The notes: generated by a model not told the origin, from the sequence alone. 64,000 bases of DNA from Candidatus Thorarchaeota archaeon (GCA_011365025.1 RDOF01000005.1:62001-126000); one strand, 5' to 3'; positions 37,204 to 45,936 are shown, counted from the first letter of the stretch. Numbers and translations: made by a program.

Positions 37204-37731
37204 CTAGCCAATTAGAATCAGCAAGGTATCAGGAGTAACATTCGAGCCGGGCTCTATATTGACTTCTTTCACTGTTCCATGTGAAGGAGCCCTTAGCTCA
37301 TTGAACATCTTCATAGCTTCGAGAATGCATACTGTTTGACCACTTGTAACCTTATCACCCACCCTAACATGAACCTCGGTGATTTTTCCAGGCATTGGAG
37401 GATACAATCCACCTGCAACCTTCTTTCCATTGCTTGGTCTAGATGCCGTGGACTTGGGAGTAGCCTCCTTTCTCACACGGGACCACTCAACTTCACGCTC
37501 TTCATCGTTTATTCTCACGGTAACTCTACTTCCAGCCCGCTTCAGAATCTTGAGAGCATGGTCTGTGTAAGTATCGTTGACGCACCAAGTATCATCTTCG
37601 CTTTCAGAAACCTTGAGCGTGAAGCTTTCATCTCCAACTCGTACTATGAGAAGACCGCCCTCATCGAGCTTCTTAATTTCGACTCTATACACCCTGTCTT
37701 CAAACCCGACTTCATACACAGAACTCATCAT
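37204..37731 (-). CDS. biotin carboxyl carrier protein (BCCP / transcarboxylase 1.3S type)
   Basis: A 175-residue protein. The C-terminal biotinyl domain (about 108-175) contains the biotinylation motif EAMKM with Lys141 and the flanking PMPGKI and VGDKV.SGQ turns. The N-terminal about 85 residues form a small beta domain, followed by a Ser/Thr/Lys linker, as in carriers of pyruvate carboxylase-B and oxaloacetate decarboxylase systems. The carried CO2 is passed between a carboxylase or donor and an acceptor site. The ATG at 37731 overlaps the stop of the carboxyltransferase gene (ATGA), indicating translational coupling. Confidence 0.92.
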   Translation of the reverse strand: MMSSVYEVGFEDRVYRVEIKKLDEGGLLIVRVGDESFTLKVSESEDDTWCVNDTYTDHALKILKRAGSRVTVRINDEEREVEWSRVRKEATPKSTASRPSNGKKVAGGLYPPMPGKITEVHVRVGDKVTSGQTVCILEAMKMFNELRAPSHGTVKEVNIEPGSNVTPDTLLILIG

Positions 37732-39314
37732 GGTGCCCCCTGACTCCTGCTTCGTATTGCATCTCTACGTCCGGCAGCCGCCCAAGCAGAACTTGATTGT
37801 TCCCACTGACCTTGGGGTGGAGATGCAGAATGGGATGAATGGAGATCTTCAACACCTGCTTGACTCCAAGAGGCCACCTGTGTCACAGGCATCCTGATGC
37901 TACCCACTGTGTGGCCGCTCATATGCAAAACAGATGAGATTATTGCCAATTCAAGCTCAAGTGAAGTTTCGCCCTTTGCTTTCTTCTGTGCCTTCCTCTT
38001 CAAGAAATCAAGAGCATATTGTGGAAATAGTGCATAGGAAACCAAATCGCGCGGATCATGAGGGATGTCCTTCAAAGCTTCTCTTGCTGAAGGAAGCTCT
38101 GGTTCAAGAAGAGCTGCTGGCCGGTCTTTAATGGGTTCTTCATCGCCAATAGCTTTGATTTTAACCTCAGGATTAATTTCAGCTGGAGGACGCCCATAGT
38201 ATCCTCGAATATACTGCTTGACCTCATGTGGAATCATCTTGTATCGCTCACCAGTAATCACATTGAGCGTCGCTTGTGTTCCGACAATTTGGCTTGAGGG
38301 GGTGACCAATGGAGGATACCCAAGGTCTGCTCTAACTCTTGGAACCTCCTTGAGAACTTCGTCATACTTGTCAAGGGCACCTTGCTCTCTTAGCTGGTTA
38401 TCCAAGTTAGAAAGCATTCCTCCCGGTATTTGAAAAACCAAAACTTGTGGATCGACTCCCTTCAAGCTCCCCTCGAATTGCGTGTATTTACCGCGTATCT
38501 TCCTGAAGTAGTCAGCAATTTCTGATAGCAGCCTAAGGTCAAGTCCAGTATCTCGAGACGTTCCTCTGAGACCTTCAACAATCGATTCCACGGCAGGCTG
38601 TGAGGTTGCCATTGATAGGGAGGAGATGGCACAATCAACAACATCCACTCCAGCATCGGCGCCTCGCAAGTATGCCATTGAAGCCATACCGCTAGTATAG
38701 TGCGAGTGTAGCTGGATGGGGATGTCGATCTCATCTTTGAGTTTTGATATCAAATCGTATGCATTCTGAGGCGAAATCAATCCAGCCATGTCTTTGATGC
38801 AAATCGAATCTGCTTCCAGTGCGTACAGCTTCTTGGCATCCTCAACGAACTTCTCATTATTGTGGAAAGGACTCAAAGTATAACAGAAACTGGCCTGCAC
38901 ATGGCCACCAGCTCTTTTGACGAATTTCATTGGAGTTTCAAGATTGCGAATGTCGTTTAACGCGTCAAAAATGCGAAAAATGTCAATTCCTACTTTCACT
39001 GCCTCGTTCACGAAAGCTTCTAGAACATCGTCCGGGTAGATTCGATAACCAACCACGTTACTAGCTCGAAGGAGCATTTGAAATTTTGTTTTAGGCATTG
39101 CTTCGCCAAGTGTTTCAACGCGTTCCCACGGATCTTCATCAAGGAACCGCATCATTGAATCAAAGGTTGCACCGCCAAACATCTCAAGCGAATGATAGCC
39201 CACTTGGTCAATCTTCTCACATATGGGAAGCATGTGTTCGGTTCGCATTCTTGTTGCGATGAGAGACTGATGAGCGTCCCTCAGGGTTGTATCAGTGATC
39301 AAAAGCTTCGTCAT
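37728..39314 (-). CDS. biotin-dependent carboxyltransferase (5S / pyruvate carboxylase-B / oxaloacetate decarboxylase alpha type)
   Basis: A 528-residue protein. The TIM barrel begins DTTLRDAHQS and has the metal/carbamate site Lys174 in CIKDMAGL with His203 and His205 in QLHSHYTSG; a helical conserved carboxylase domain follows (about 300-460). It transfers CO2 between oxaloacetate/pyruvate and carboxybiotin on the partner protein encoded by the overlapping downstream gene. With the 12S-type subunit at 51764 it could form a methylmalonyl-CoA:pyruvate transcarboxylase; alternatively it serves pyruvate carboxylase with a distant biotin carboxylase. The last roughly 55 residues (from about 474) are Ser/Gln/Ala/Arg-rich and unlike the family, possibly a linker or the trace of a frameshift. 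Start ATG 39314. Confidence 0.92.
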   Translation of the reverse strand: MTKLLITDTTLRDAHQSLIATRMRTEHMLPICEKIDQVGYHSLEMFGGATFDSMMRFLDEDPWERVETLGEAMPKTKFQMLLRASNVVGYRIYPDDVLEAFVNEAVKVGIDIFRIFDALNDIRNLETPMKFVKRAGGHVQASFCYTLSPFHNNEKFVEDAKKLYALEADSICIKDMAGLISPQNAYDLISKLKDEIDIPIQLHSHYTSGMASMAYLRGADAGVDVVDCAISSLSMATSQPAVESIVEGLRGTSRDTGLDLRLLSEIADYFRKIRGKYTQFEGSLKGVDPQVLVFQIPGGMLSNLDNQLREQGALDKYDEVLKEVPRVRADLGYPPLVTPSSQIVGTQATLNVITGERYKMIPHEVKQYIRGYYGRPPAEINPEVKIKAIGDEEPIKDRPAALLEPELPSAREALKDIPHDPRDLVSYALFPQYALDFLKRKAQKKAKGETSLELELAIISSVLHMSGHTVGSIRMPVTQVASWSQAGVEDLHSSHSASPPQGQWEQSSSAWAAAGRRDAIRSRSQGAP

Positions 39315-39434
39315 TGCTGGCCATGAAAGGAATGACTCAGGGTCTTTTTAGGACTTCTGATGATTGCCAAAACAAGGATTGAATTGCATGCTTCTATGTG
39401 ACGAATTAGTATGGATAGGAAATGAAAATTCCCG

Positions 39435-39887
39435 CTAGACCTTGTTTTCCGGAAACATCTCTGAAATCAAAATGGATGCCCTCTCTACAAAACGAGCGCA
39501 TTTGTTCTCGAAAACCCCATCTTCTCGGGCATTGTCAACGGCTTCCGGATTGCTGAAATCAACACCTATCAGCTCCTTGCAGAGGATTGTGCCAAACTCC
39601 TCCCTGAAGCGCGCAATGAAATCCTCGCTACACTTGTAGGTCTGGTCCTTGTGCCCTTTCACATCAATAGCGAACTGGCTCATGAGTGCGCCTATAGCCA
39701 TGACTCCACCAGTCACAGCTCCGCATACATTTCCTTCATGAGCTATGCCGCCGCCTAGGCCTGCAGCCAAATACGGAAATTCCTCTTTCAGGAGACCCTT
39801 GTACTCAAGAACGGCTTTTAGAACTGATTGCGCACAACTATAGTCCGAGCCAAAATTCGCGAGAGCGCGTTTTCCCACTTCTGACAT
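39435..39887 (-). CDS. C_GCAxxG_C_C family redox-type protein
   Basis: A 150-residue protein with the family's cysteine pattern: Cys in DYSCAQSV, Cys in GNVCGAVTGG (the GCAxxG-like site), a C in TYKCSEDF and the pair near the C-terminus (LCKELIG and NKCARFV). Members are small helical proteins, often near redox enzymes or electron transfer genes. They probably bind a cofactor or metal through these cysteines, but no activity is established. Start ATG 39887, preceded by AGGGTGAAATC. It is monocistronic as far as can be seen, lying 120 bp downstream of the carboxyltransferase start on the same strand. Confidence 0.85.
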   Translation of the reverse strand: MSEVGKRALANFGSDYSCAQSVLKAVLEYKGLLKEEFPYLAAGLGGGIAHEGNVCGAVTGGVMAIGALMSQFAIDVKGHKDQTYKCSEDFIARFREEFGTILCKELIGVDFSNPEAVDNAREDGVFENKCARFVERASILISEMFPENKV

Positions 39888-40219
39888 GATTTCACCCTAA
39901 GATTCACTTAATGCAAGGGAACGGTATTCATTAACTAAGTACCGGCCAAAACGCATTTTTCATTCTTGCGATAGGGCCGCCCCATGAATCCTATTGAGTT
40001 TCAGATACACACAACAGACTACTGGTAACGAATATTGGAGCCTGATGCACGACAAGAAGCTGATGCAGGGGATTAAAAAAAGCCAAAGCGCCTTATCCGG
40101 AGAAAGTACGGAGCAGAATTGCTCCAGAGTCAGAGAGTGGCCCATTGGGTTTAGCTGATTTTGAAACGTTTAGCTTTGATGACAGGCGACTTCTCCTTAA
40201 GCCACCCTAGGCTTTGCAC
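39888..40219. other. intergenic stretch, no gene supported
   Basis: These 332 bp separate the C_GCAxxG gene from the M28 peptidase, both on the minus strand. Short frames present are not protein-like. Read on the minus strand, the peptidase transcript would meet a 6-bp hairpin (40110-40125) and then a T-run (complement of the seven A at 40075-40081). The part nearest 39887 must hold the promoter of the C_GCAxxG gene, but no clear TATA box was picked out. Confidence 0.5.
40075..40125 (-). terminator. possible terminator of the M28 peptidase gene
   Basis: On the minus strand a perfect GGAGCA/TGCTCC stem with a four-base loop (40110-40125) is followed about 30 nt later by seven T (40081-40075). 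The distance between hairpin and T-run is long, so this is tentative; a T-run alone can end archaeal transcription. Confidence 0.35.
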
Positions 40220-41401
40220 TTACGATGCATTTCGGTCAAGGTGCCGCAAAAGATGCCATACGAATTCGTAGGTACGATGCACAGTATTCCAATCAACATT
40301 TTCAATTACATCGCTAGGTTGATGCCAGTTTGGTATAACTCCGTCTTTGCGGTAGCCTACGAATGTAAGGCAGCGTAGTCCTTCTTTGATTCCAATTGCG
40401 CCATCCGTGTAAGCTCCTTTCATCTCCGTAGAATAAGCACCCAAATCTGGATGGGCCTTTGAGACCTCTCCAGCAATTCGAATTAATTCGGGGTCGCTTT
40501 CAAACGGAAAGATGAGGGTTTCCTTTGACAAATAACAGGGACCAGCTTCGGCACCACCCACATTGTCGATTGTTATGAACACCGCTGAGTCCAAGTCAGC
40601 GCGGTGTGAATCAATCCATGCTGCAGCACCATATGATCCAACCTCCTCGCAGCCAGTGTTTACAGCCCAGACCCTTGTATGAGATAATGGGTCTTGCAGC
40701 AGCCGTTCCGCGAGTCCAATTACAATGGACGCCCCAGTTGCATTGTCATTCGCCCCAGGTGAGTAAGAGGTTCGGTCGGCAGAAACCGCCATGAGAAACA
40801 GAACAAGTACCGGAACGAGGAGTAGCAGACTGACAAATCGTAGCAGAATCATATCAAAGAAGATGCCAATGATAGAAACTACCAGTATAAGGATGACACT
40901 GAGGAAGGTGATGGTCGTGAGACTCTTGAAGATTGAGAGCCATCGAAGTGAACTATAAGATATTGGCATTCGATGGGTATCGATATGTCCAACAATAGCG
41001 ACTGTTTGTCTTACATCTCCACTGGGTTCTATTGCAGCACTAACATTCTGGCTCTCACCTTTCGGTAGAACCCATCTGAACGGGTTGGCTCGAAATGAGA
41101 GCTCCAGTACTAGAGATACTAGAGCCAGCCCTGTAAGGAGAGAAGCGACAATCGGACCATAGAATGGCACCATTTGAAAGAGAGCCTCACCAATCAGTAC
41201 AAGAAGCGTACCCAATGCGAAAGGGCGCCATGCCGATTTTGCACTGGTGAAACGCTCAATAATTGGTTCAAGACCCAGATTCTTGTATACACCTGCAGCA
41301 TATTCTGCTGCTTCTTTCTCCTCTGGAGTGGTTGAGCCTCTAGGTCCTATGACCACCGATAGCTGTTGAACATGTTTCCTTATGGATTCAATCTCTGCCA
41401 A
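40220..41401 (-). CDS. membrane-associated M28-family metallopeptidase
   Basis: A 393-residue protein from a TTG at 41401 with a strong GGAGG nine bases upstream. The zinc aminopeptidase ligands of M28 are in place: His139 and Asp141 (GHIDTH), Asp219 (GANDNATG), catalytic Glu252/ligand Glu253 (GCEEVGS), Asp279 (TIDNVGG) and His360 (NWHQPSD). Unusually, four hydrophobic segments are inserted around the first motif (about 62-80, 84-102, 160-185 and 188-206), so the catalytic domain is tethered to the membrane. M28 enzymes remove N-terminal residues or act as carboxypeptidases. It probably trims peptides; the side of the membrane is unclear. Divergent from the gene at 41595. Confidence 0.9.
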   Translation of the reverse strand: MAEIESIRKHVQQLSVVIGPRGSTTPEEKEAAEYAAGVYKNLGLEPIIERFTSAKSAWRPFALGTLLVLIGEALFQMVPFYGPIVASLLTGLALVSLVLELSFRANPFRWVLPKGESQNVSAAIEPSGDVRQTVAIVGHIDTHRMPISYSSLRWLSIFKSLTTITFLSVILILVVSIIGIFFDMILLRFVSLLLLVPVLVLFLMAVSADRTSYSPGANDNATGASIVIGLAERLLQDPLSHTRVWAVNTGCEEVGSYGAAAWIDSHRADLDSAVFITIDNVGGAEAGPCYLSKETLIFPFESDPELIRIAGEVSKAHPDLGAYSTEMKGAYTDGAIGIKEGLRCLTFVGYRKDGVIPNWHQPSDVIENVDWNTVHRTYEFVWHLLRHLDRNAS

Positions 41402-41539
41402 TCAAAGGAACCTCCAGTATGGGTTTCCCAATGCCAATCCACGATATGAATTCATCTGAGTTGAATTGCCTTCATCAAGTCATGGAAGCGAGCACTCGGT
41501 TATCGAAAACTTCTCTCCGAAAGGCCAGTCTACTCCAAT

Positions 41540-41556
41540 TACTCTGATATATACCA
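41540..41556 (+). promoter_or_regulatory. TATA-like promoter element for the SDR gene
   Basis: CTGATATATACCAAG about 45 bp upstream of the ATG at 41595 fits an archaeal TATA box with a short leader; the leader then carries GAGGCG as ribosome-binding site. Confidence 0.45.
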
Positions 41557-41594
41557 AGTATGTTTCTGCTCTCATCAGTGAGGCGAAATAGTGA

Positions 41595-43145
41595 ATGAAA
41601 GAAAGAGTTCTACTCCTCGGGGCGTCCGGGTCTATGGGAGCTGAAGCATTTCAAGTGCTTTGGAAACGTAGACTTTCTCAGGGTAGAATCCGATATGAAA
41701 TAGTCTTGCTCCAGCGACCATCCGAACGCAACAAAGAACTCTTCGCGCCCTATGAGAGGGGATGTGGAATAAAGCCAGTCCCAAAGGAGGGTGTTGTAGA
41801 ATCAGGAGGACTGAAAATAGTATGGGGAGATGCAACCAACTATTGTGACATGCTCGAAGCGGTGAGAGATGCAGATTGGGTTCTTTGTCCAATGGCATTG
41901 ATTGCTCCGGCTGCAGACCACAATCCAAGTATGTCAGAGGCGGTTAACACAGTTGCAATCAAACATGTAATCAAAGCAATTTACGAACTCGGCAGCGAGA
42001 ATCATACAAAATTCGTGTATGTAGGATCTGTGGCAGAAACTGGCGACAGACTGCAGTCCATACACATGGGGCGCGTTGGTGATCCTCTCAAACCAAGTGT
42101 GTTTGATTTCTATGCAACCTGCAAAATTGCAGGCGAACGTGCTGTAATTGAGTCGGGCCTGAAATATTGGGTTTCTTTGCGTCAAACCTACATAGCGATT
42201 CCAAATGCAATGGATCTTATGGATCCCATTATGTTTCATCAGCCAATTGATACTTGCATTGAACTCAATACGGCGCGAGACGCAGGACGTGGTCTTGTGA
42301 ATTGCTTGGACATTCCTGAAGAATCAGACTTCTGGCGACGCGTTTACAACATGGGAGGAGGACCGGAATGCAGAGCAGTCTTCCTTGAAATGATTGACAG
42401 AATGATGCAGCTATTTGGGCTTGGAGATTATAGGAGAATAATGGAGAGAAAGTGGTTCGCAACGCGCAACTTCCATTGCCAGTTCTATGAAGATAGCTGG
42501 ATTCTTAACGAGTACCTTCGTAATTTTGGTGACAGCCTTGAAGACTATTACAGACAGGTTAAGGAGAATCTTCCAATTAGTGCTAGAGTTGCAGCAATAT
42601 TGGTCAAAATTCCTGGGATTCGTAATTTGGTTCTCAGCGCGGCTTACCGCCGCATGAAAGCAATGGTATGCGGGAAGGATGGCACACTTCGTTGGTACGA
42701 GAGCCACAATGAACAACGCATCAAGGCCTTCTATGGTTCCTTTGAGGAGTATGAGTCCATTGGTGACTGGGATGATTCAGACATGCCAAATCTGAAGCCT
42801 GAGTGGAAACGTTTGGAACATGGATATGATGAGTCCAAGTCATCGATTGCCCTTTCAGACCTTCAGGGTGCTGCAGAATTCAGAGGAGGAAGACTGCTAT
42901 CAACCAAATGGAACGGAGACATGTATTTGCCATTAGAATGGGAGTGTGCGTTTCAGCATCACTTCACCGGAACGCCATACCTTGTTCTGAAGACTGGTCA
43001 TTGGTGTCCTGATTGCGCTCCACCTCCTTGGGACTACGGAAGAATCGCTGAGAAGAATCCCTTCTTTGCTCAAGTTTGGTATACAAACCACTCTAAGAAT
43101 GAGAAAGACCTTTACGATAGCGATTGCTACAAGGATATTCTATGA
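41595..43145 (+). CDS. NAD-dependent epimerase/dehydratase (extended SDR) with long C-terminal extension
   Basis: A 516-residue protein. Residues 1-300 are an extended short-chain dehydrogenase: the nucleotide-binding GASGSMG at 9-15, an acidic DADWVLCPMALIAP region and the catalytic pair in FYATCKIAGE (Y...K). The remaining about 210 residues are not SDR-like; they contain many aromatic residues and a GHWCPDCAPPPWDYG segment with a CxxC pair. Members act on nucleotide sugars or similar substrates; nothing here fixes the substrate. A TATA-like GATATATACC lies near 41547. Start ATG 41595, preceded by GAGGCGAAA. Its end overlaps the convergent membrane protein gene by 6 bp. Confidence 0.8.
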   Translation: MKERVLLLGASGSMGAEAFQVLWKRRLSQGRIRYEIVLLQRPSERNKELFAPYERGCGIKPVPKEGVVESGGLKIVWGDATNYCDMLEAVRDADWVLCPMALIAPAADHNPSMSEAVNTVAIKHVIKAIYELGSENHTKFVYVGSVAETGDRLQSIHMGRVGDPLKPSVFDFYATCKIAGERAVIESGLKYWVSLRQTYIAIPNAMDLMDPIMFHQPIDTCIELNTARDAGRGLVNCLDIPEESDFWRRVYNMGGGPECRAVFLEMIDRMMQLFGLGDYRRIMERKWFATRNFHCQFYEDSWILNEYLRNFGDSLEDYYRQVKENLPISARVAAILVKIPGIRNLVLSAAYRRMKAMVCGKDGTLRWYESHNEQRIKAFYGSFEEYESIGDWDDSDMPNLKPEWKRLEHGYDESKSSIALSDLQGAAEFRGGRLLSTKWNGDMYLPLEWECAFQHHFTGTPYLVLKTGHWCPDCAPPPWDYGRIAEKNPFFAQVWYTNHSKNEKDLYDSDCYKDIL

Positions 43146-44126
43146 GTCTGATTCTGACGACTTAAATGAGGTCACGGTACTATCCGTGGCAGGGTCAACT
43201 TCCAAGACTAGAATGTCACTAAGTACATCTTTTGCGCCCATCTTTCGAGCCAATCCACGAATTGTTCTTTTCATACCAGCACCAATAATCTCATTCAGCA
43301 AGACCACGGGAATGACAAAAGCTACAGCCAGAAAAGGCAATCCAAGGGAGTAGAATGAACCCCTGATAATGACTTGTAGCAGCATTTCGAATGTAGGATT
43401 CGGGGTGTTGTTGAAGAGAATTTGGAGGGGCGTTACAAAGTTCTGGACTATGGATGTAATGGGAACGGCTAACAACGAGAACCCACCAAGAAAATTGCTA
43501 TACCAGCGTCCAAGTCCAATGGTATCAGGACATCTCCGTTGCTTAAGCTGCTCTACTTTCAGGTGGGAAACAACGCCGGCATCGTTGAGAACCCACGTTG
43601 GCATAAAGTAGATCAATGAAATAGGTAGAACAATGAGAGTGCTGACCATAGACATGAGAGGAAGGTAGAACCTCAGCGCGACCTCTGGAAGGGCGCTAAC
43701 TGGAGGGGCATCGAATAGAATTCCCTGAATAAGCTGAAATACCAACTGACCTATTGCGAGGCTGAAGAGCGCCGGAACGACAGCTCGCCGAATCATGAGT
43801 GTTGCCCCAAATTCCTCCCCCAGTTCAATTATGCTAAGGTCATATTTCCTGAATCTTAATAGCTTCGCCACCAGAATGAGTATGAATGCTCCGGGAATGA
43901 CCAAAACCAAGAATTCAACAAACATTATTGGAACAATGTAGGTCAAAAGCCAGAGCACATCTGCTCGGATGTTCCCAGGAAGAGGGCGTATAATGCTGAT
44001 TGATGTGGCTTCAGGTACAAGAGGAATGACAAGCTCCAGTGTCCAGTTGACTATGAGGATGGCTATGGCCAATCCCATCACAGTAAGCAAGATAGGAGGG
44101 ATGAACCGGATGAAGCGATTATTCAT
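43140..44126 (-). CDS. multi-spanning membrane protein of unknown function
   Basis: A 328-residue protein with about six strongly hydrophobic segments (about 10-32, 58-82, 112-135, 147-172, 205-232 and 255-285) and a hydrophilic C-terminus ending in a Ser/Asp-rich tail. Between them are short loops with a KQRRC stretch and a charged MGAKDV segment. No transporter signature or catalytic motif was recognised. Start ATG 44126. It is convergent with, and overlaps by 6 bp, the SDR gene at 41595. Function unknown. Confidence 0.75.
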   Translation of the reverse strand: MNNRFIRFIPPILLTVMGLAIAILIVNWTLELVIPLVPEATSISIIRPLPGNIRADVLWLLTYIVPIMFVEFLVLVIPGAFILILVAKLLRFRKYDLSIIELGEEFGATLMIRRAVVPALFSLAIGQLVFQLIQGILFDAPPVSALPEVALRFYLPLMSMVSTLIVLPISLIYFMPTWVLNDAGVVSHLKVEQLKQRRCPDTIGLGRWYSNFLGGFSLLAVPITSIVQNFVTPLQILFNNTPNPTFEMLLQVIIRGSFYSLGLPFLAVAFVIPVVLLNEIIGAGMKRTIRGLARKMGAKDVLSDILVLEVDPATDSTVTSFKSSESDS

Positions 44127-44199
44127 GATAGGTCAACAAACTTCAGATGACAAACTTGTATCTAAACCTAGTGCGTTCAAAGGCTGAGTTGGACCAATA

Positions 44200-44209
44200 T
44201 TTTATAAGT
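44200..44209 (+). promoter_or_regulatory. TATA box upstream of the small zinc-binding protein
   Basis: TTTTATAAGT inside an A+T-rich stretch matches an archaeal TATA box. It would start transcription near 44230 and leave a leader of about 65 nt before the TTG at 44298. Confidence 0.6.
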
Positions 44210-44262
44210 AAAAAAGTTTTATCTGAACTTGTGATTCTTTTGCGCGGGAGAGGCTAACGACC

Positions 44263-44288
44263 AGCCCCAGAGGGGCTCGTCTAGGACG
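44263..44288 (+). promoter_or_regulatory. two consecutive hairpins in the leader of 44298
   Basis: AGCCCC/GGGGCT (44263-44277, three-base loop) is followed directly by CGTC/GACG (44278-44288, three-base loop). They end 9 bases before the TTG start and could hide or shape the initiation site. No known leader family recognised. Confidence 0.4.
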
Positions 44289-44297
44289 AACTAAGTT

Positions 44298-44495
44298 TTG
44301 CCACATAAGAAAGGCCGCGGTGGCCAGAAGAAAAGCAGAATGAGGGAGTCAAATGGCAAGATCTATCCTCACAGGGTAGAACGATGCACCGCTGGTATTG
44401 CACCCACTTGCAAGGGTTGGGTCAATGCTAATACGATGCCAACACCAGGCATCTGCATGCGATGCTATCAAGCCATGAACTCTCACAGGAAATAA
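44298..44495 (+). CDS. small basic zinc-ribbon-like protein
   Basis: A 65-residue basic protein (TTG start) beginning with Lys/Arg/Gly-rich sequence and containing four cysteines in the order C-x7-C, then C-x2-C (ERCTAG...TCKGW...GICMRCYQ), a plausible single zinc site. It ends NSHRK. The high charge, small size, own TATA promoter, structured leader and strong terminator hairpin suggest a well-expressed nucleic-acid- or ribosome-associated protein, but it does not match any ribosomal protein I can name. Function inferred only. Confidence 0.65.
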   Translation: MPHKKGRGGQKKSRMRESNGKIYPHRVERCTAGIAPTCKGWVNANTMPTPGICMRCYQAMNSHRK

Positions 44496-44500
44496 AACAG

Positions 44501-44531
44501 GAGGAGCTAAAAAGCTCCTCACGCAACTTTT
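44501..44531 (+). terminator. terminator hairpin after 44298-44495
   Basis: GAGGAGCT AAAA AGCTCCTC (44501-44520) is a perfect 8-bp stem with a four-base loop, followed by ACGCAACTTTTT. It lies 5 bp after the stop codon and before the convergent dipeptidase gene. Confidence 0.75.
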
Positions 44532-44585
44532 TCGATTTGACAACTGCAATGATTCAAAGGTACTTACAGAAATGTATTGAAGTAA

Positions 44586-45815
44586 TCAGGGCCACACCTG
44601 TTTGAGGAGCCGAAGCGCATTCTTTCCAATTACCTTAGATATCTCTTCATTGGAATATCCATTCTTGACCATCCATCGTATGACATTGGGGATTGCCTCA
44701 GTTGGATTCTCTAGTCCCTTGACATAATCCGGCAAGCGACTCTCATCAAGATCGGCTGACTGCCCCGGCCTCGAATAGTGACCCAGTCCTGCACTTTCCA
44801 AGGTTTCGGCGTAGTATCTATAGAGACCTACGTGGTCGCCATATAGCGTGTCGGGTCCACACCCAACGCTGTCAATCCCCATTAAGCCAATACAATGCTC
44901 CATATGCTTCATGTAGGTTTCAATCGAGGGAATTTTGCTTTCGTTTGTTGCAGTGTATCCAGGTGCAGCCTCAATTCCAATTAGTCCACCTTTTTCTGCC
45001 AGTGCTTGGAGGACATCATCGGGAACCATTCGCTTGATGGTATGAACTGTCTTGGAGCCGGCATGAGAGATGATCACTGAATTCTTGCTAGATTCGATTG
45101 CATCACGAGCTGTCTGGTCACTCACGTGGCTAATGTCAATCAACATTCCGAGCTTATTCATTCTAATTACGCAGTCATAGCCAAAGTCGGTGAGGCCACC
45201 ATCTCGCGTTTCGTCAAGTCCAGTTCCCAACCGATTCGACTCGCTATACACAAGCCCCATAGACCGAATGCCAAGTCCAAAAAGAACGTCAATCCGATCT
45301 ACTTCATTCTCAATACAGGAGGAGGACTCAAGAACAGCTACCCAAGCGAGCTGCCCCGTTTCGAAGGCTTTGATAATATCCTCCGCCCTCTTGCAATGAA
45401 TCACATAGTCTTGATGAGCAATATCGCAGAGACGCTGACCCAAGTCATGAATTGTATCGGTCCATTTCCATCCATGCTTTGATGTTATTACAGCAGAGCC
45501 ATTCATTAGGTTGTCAAAGACCGCATCGATTCCTGAAATGCTTAGAGCTTCGTAGGCCATGAAGTCCCGGCCTTCCTGATTCACCAAGAGAGCTTCATGC
45601 TGGTCCTCAGGGTATAGAACTGGGTGTTCGTGGAGATCAACAATGACACTCTTCTCAACTATCTCTTGCGCACGTTCTTCCTCATTCTTTGATAAGGGAA
45701 CGGCATAGGCCCAGTCCTCGCGAATTGCATCTCGCAGTTTGAATGACCTGTAATCCTTTCCAGGTTCTAAGTACTGGTATGCCCTATATCCTGAGTAGCG
45801 TTTATTCGAACCCAC
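44586..45815 (-). CDS. membrane dipeptidase-like amidohydrolase (M19)
   Basis: A 409-residue protein of the renal-dipeptidase family. Zinc-site segments: DLHEHP near the N-terminus (His62, His64), the bridging glutamate in AVLESSS, His in IDISHVSD and His in ISHAGSK, followed by GLIGIEAAPG and the C-terminal IGKNALRLL. In standard M19 enzymes the first motif is HxD; here the second ligand position is His, which might change metal binding or substrate. Members hydrolyse dipeptides, some including D-residues. No signal peptide is seen, so it is probably cytoplasmic. The start is a GTG at 45815; no nearby ATG exists in frame. Confidence 0.9.
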   Translation of the reverse strand: MGSNKRYSGYRAYQYLEPGKDYRSFKLRDAIREDWAYAVPLSKNEEERAQEIVEKSVIVDLHEHPVLYPEDQHEALLVNQEGRDFMAYEALSISGIDAVFDNLMNGSAVITSKHGWKWTDTIHDLGQRLCDIAHQDYVIHCKRAEDIIKAFETGQLAWVAVLESSSCIENEVDRIDVLFGLGIRSMGLVYSESNRLGTGLDETRDGGLTDFGYDCVIRMNKLGMLIDISHVSDQTARDAIESSKNSVIISHAGSKTVHTIKRMVPDDVLQALAEKGGLIGIEAAPGYTATNESKIPSIETYMKHMEHCIGLMGIDSVGCGPDTLYGDHVGLYRYYAETLESAGLGHYSRPGQSADLDESRLPDYVKGLENPTEAIPNVIRWMVKNGYSNEEISKVIGKNALRLLKQVWP

Positions 45816-45936
45816 CTTATGTCACCAATCCATTTGTCTGCAAATGCCATAGTGTTAGGCACAATAAAGCGATTCCGTTCTTAGCGAAACAATTCAATCA
45901 TCTTGGCAATAGTCTATGAAAAGGGGGAATTGTCAA

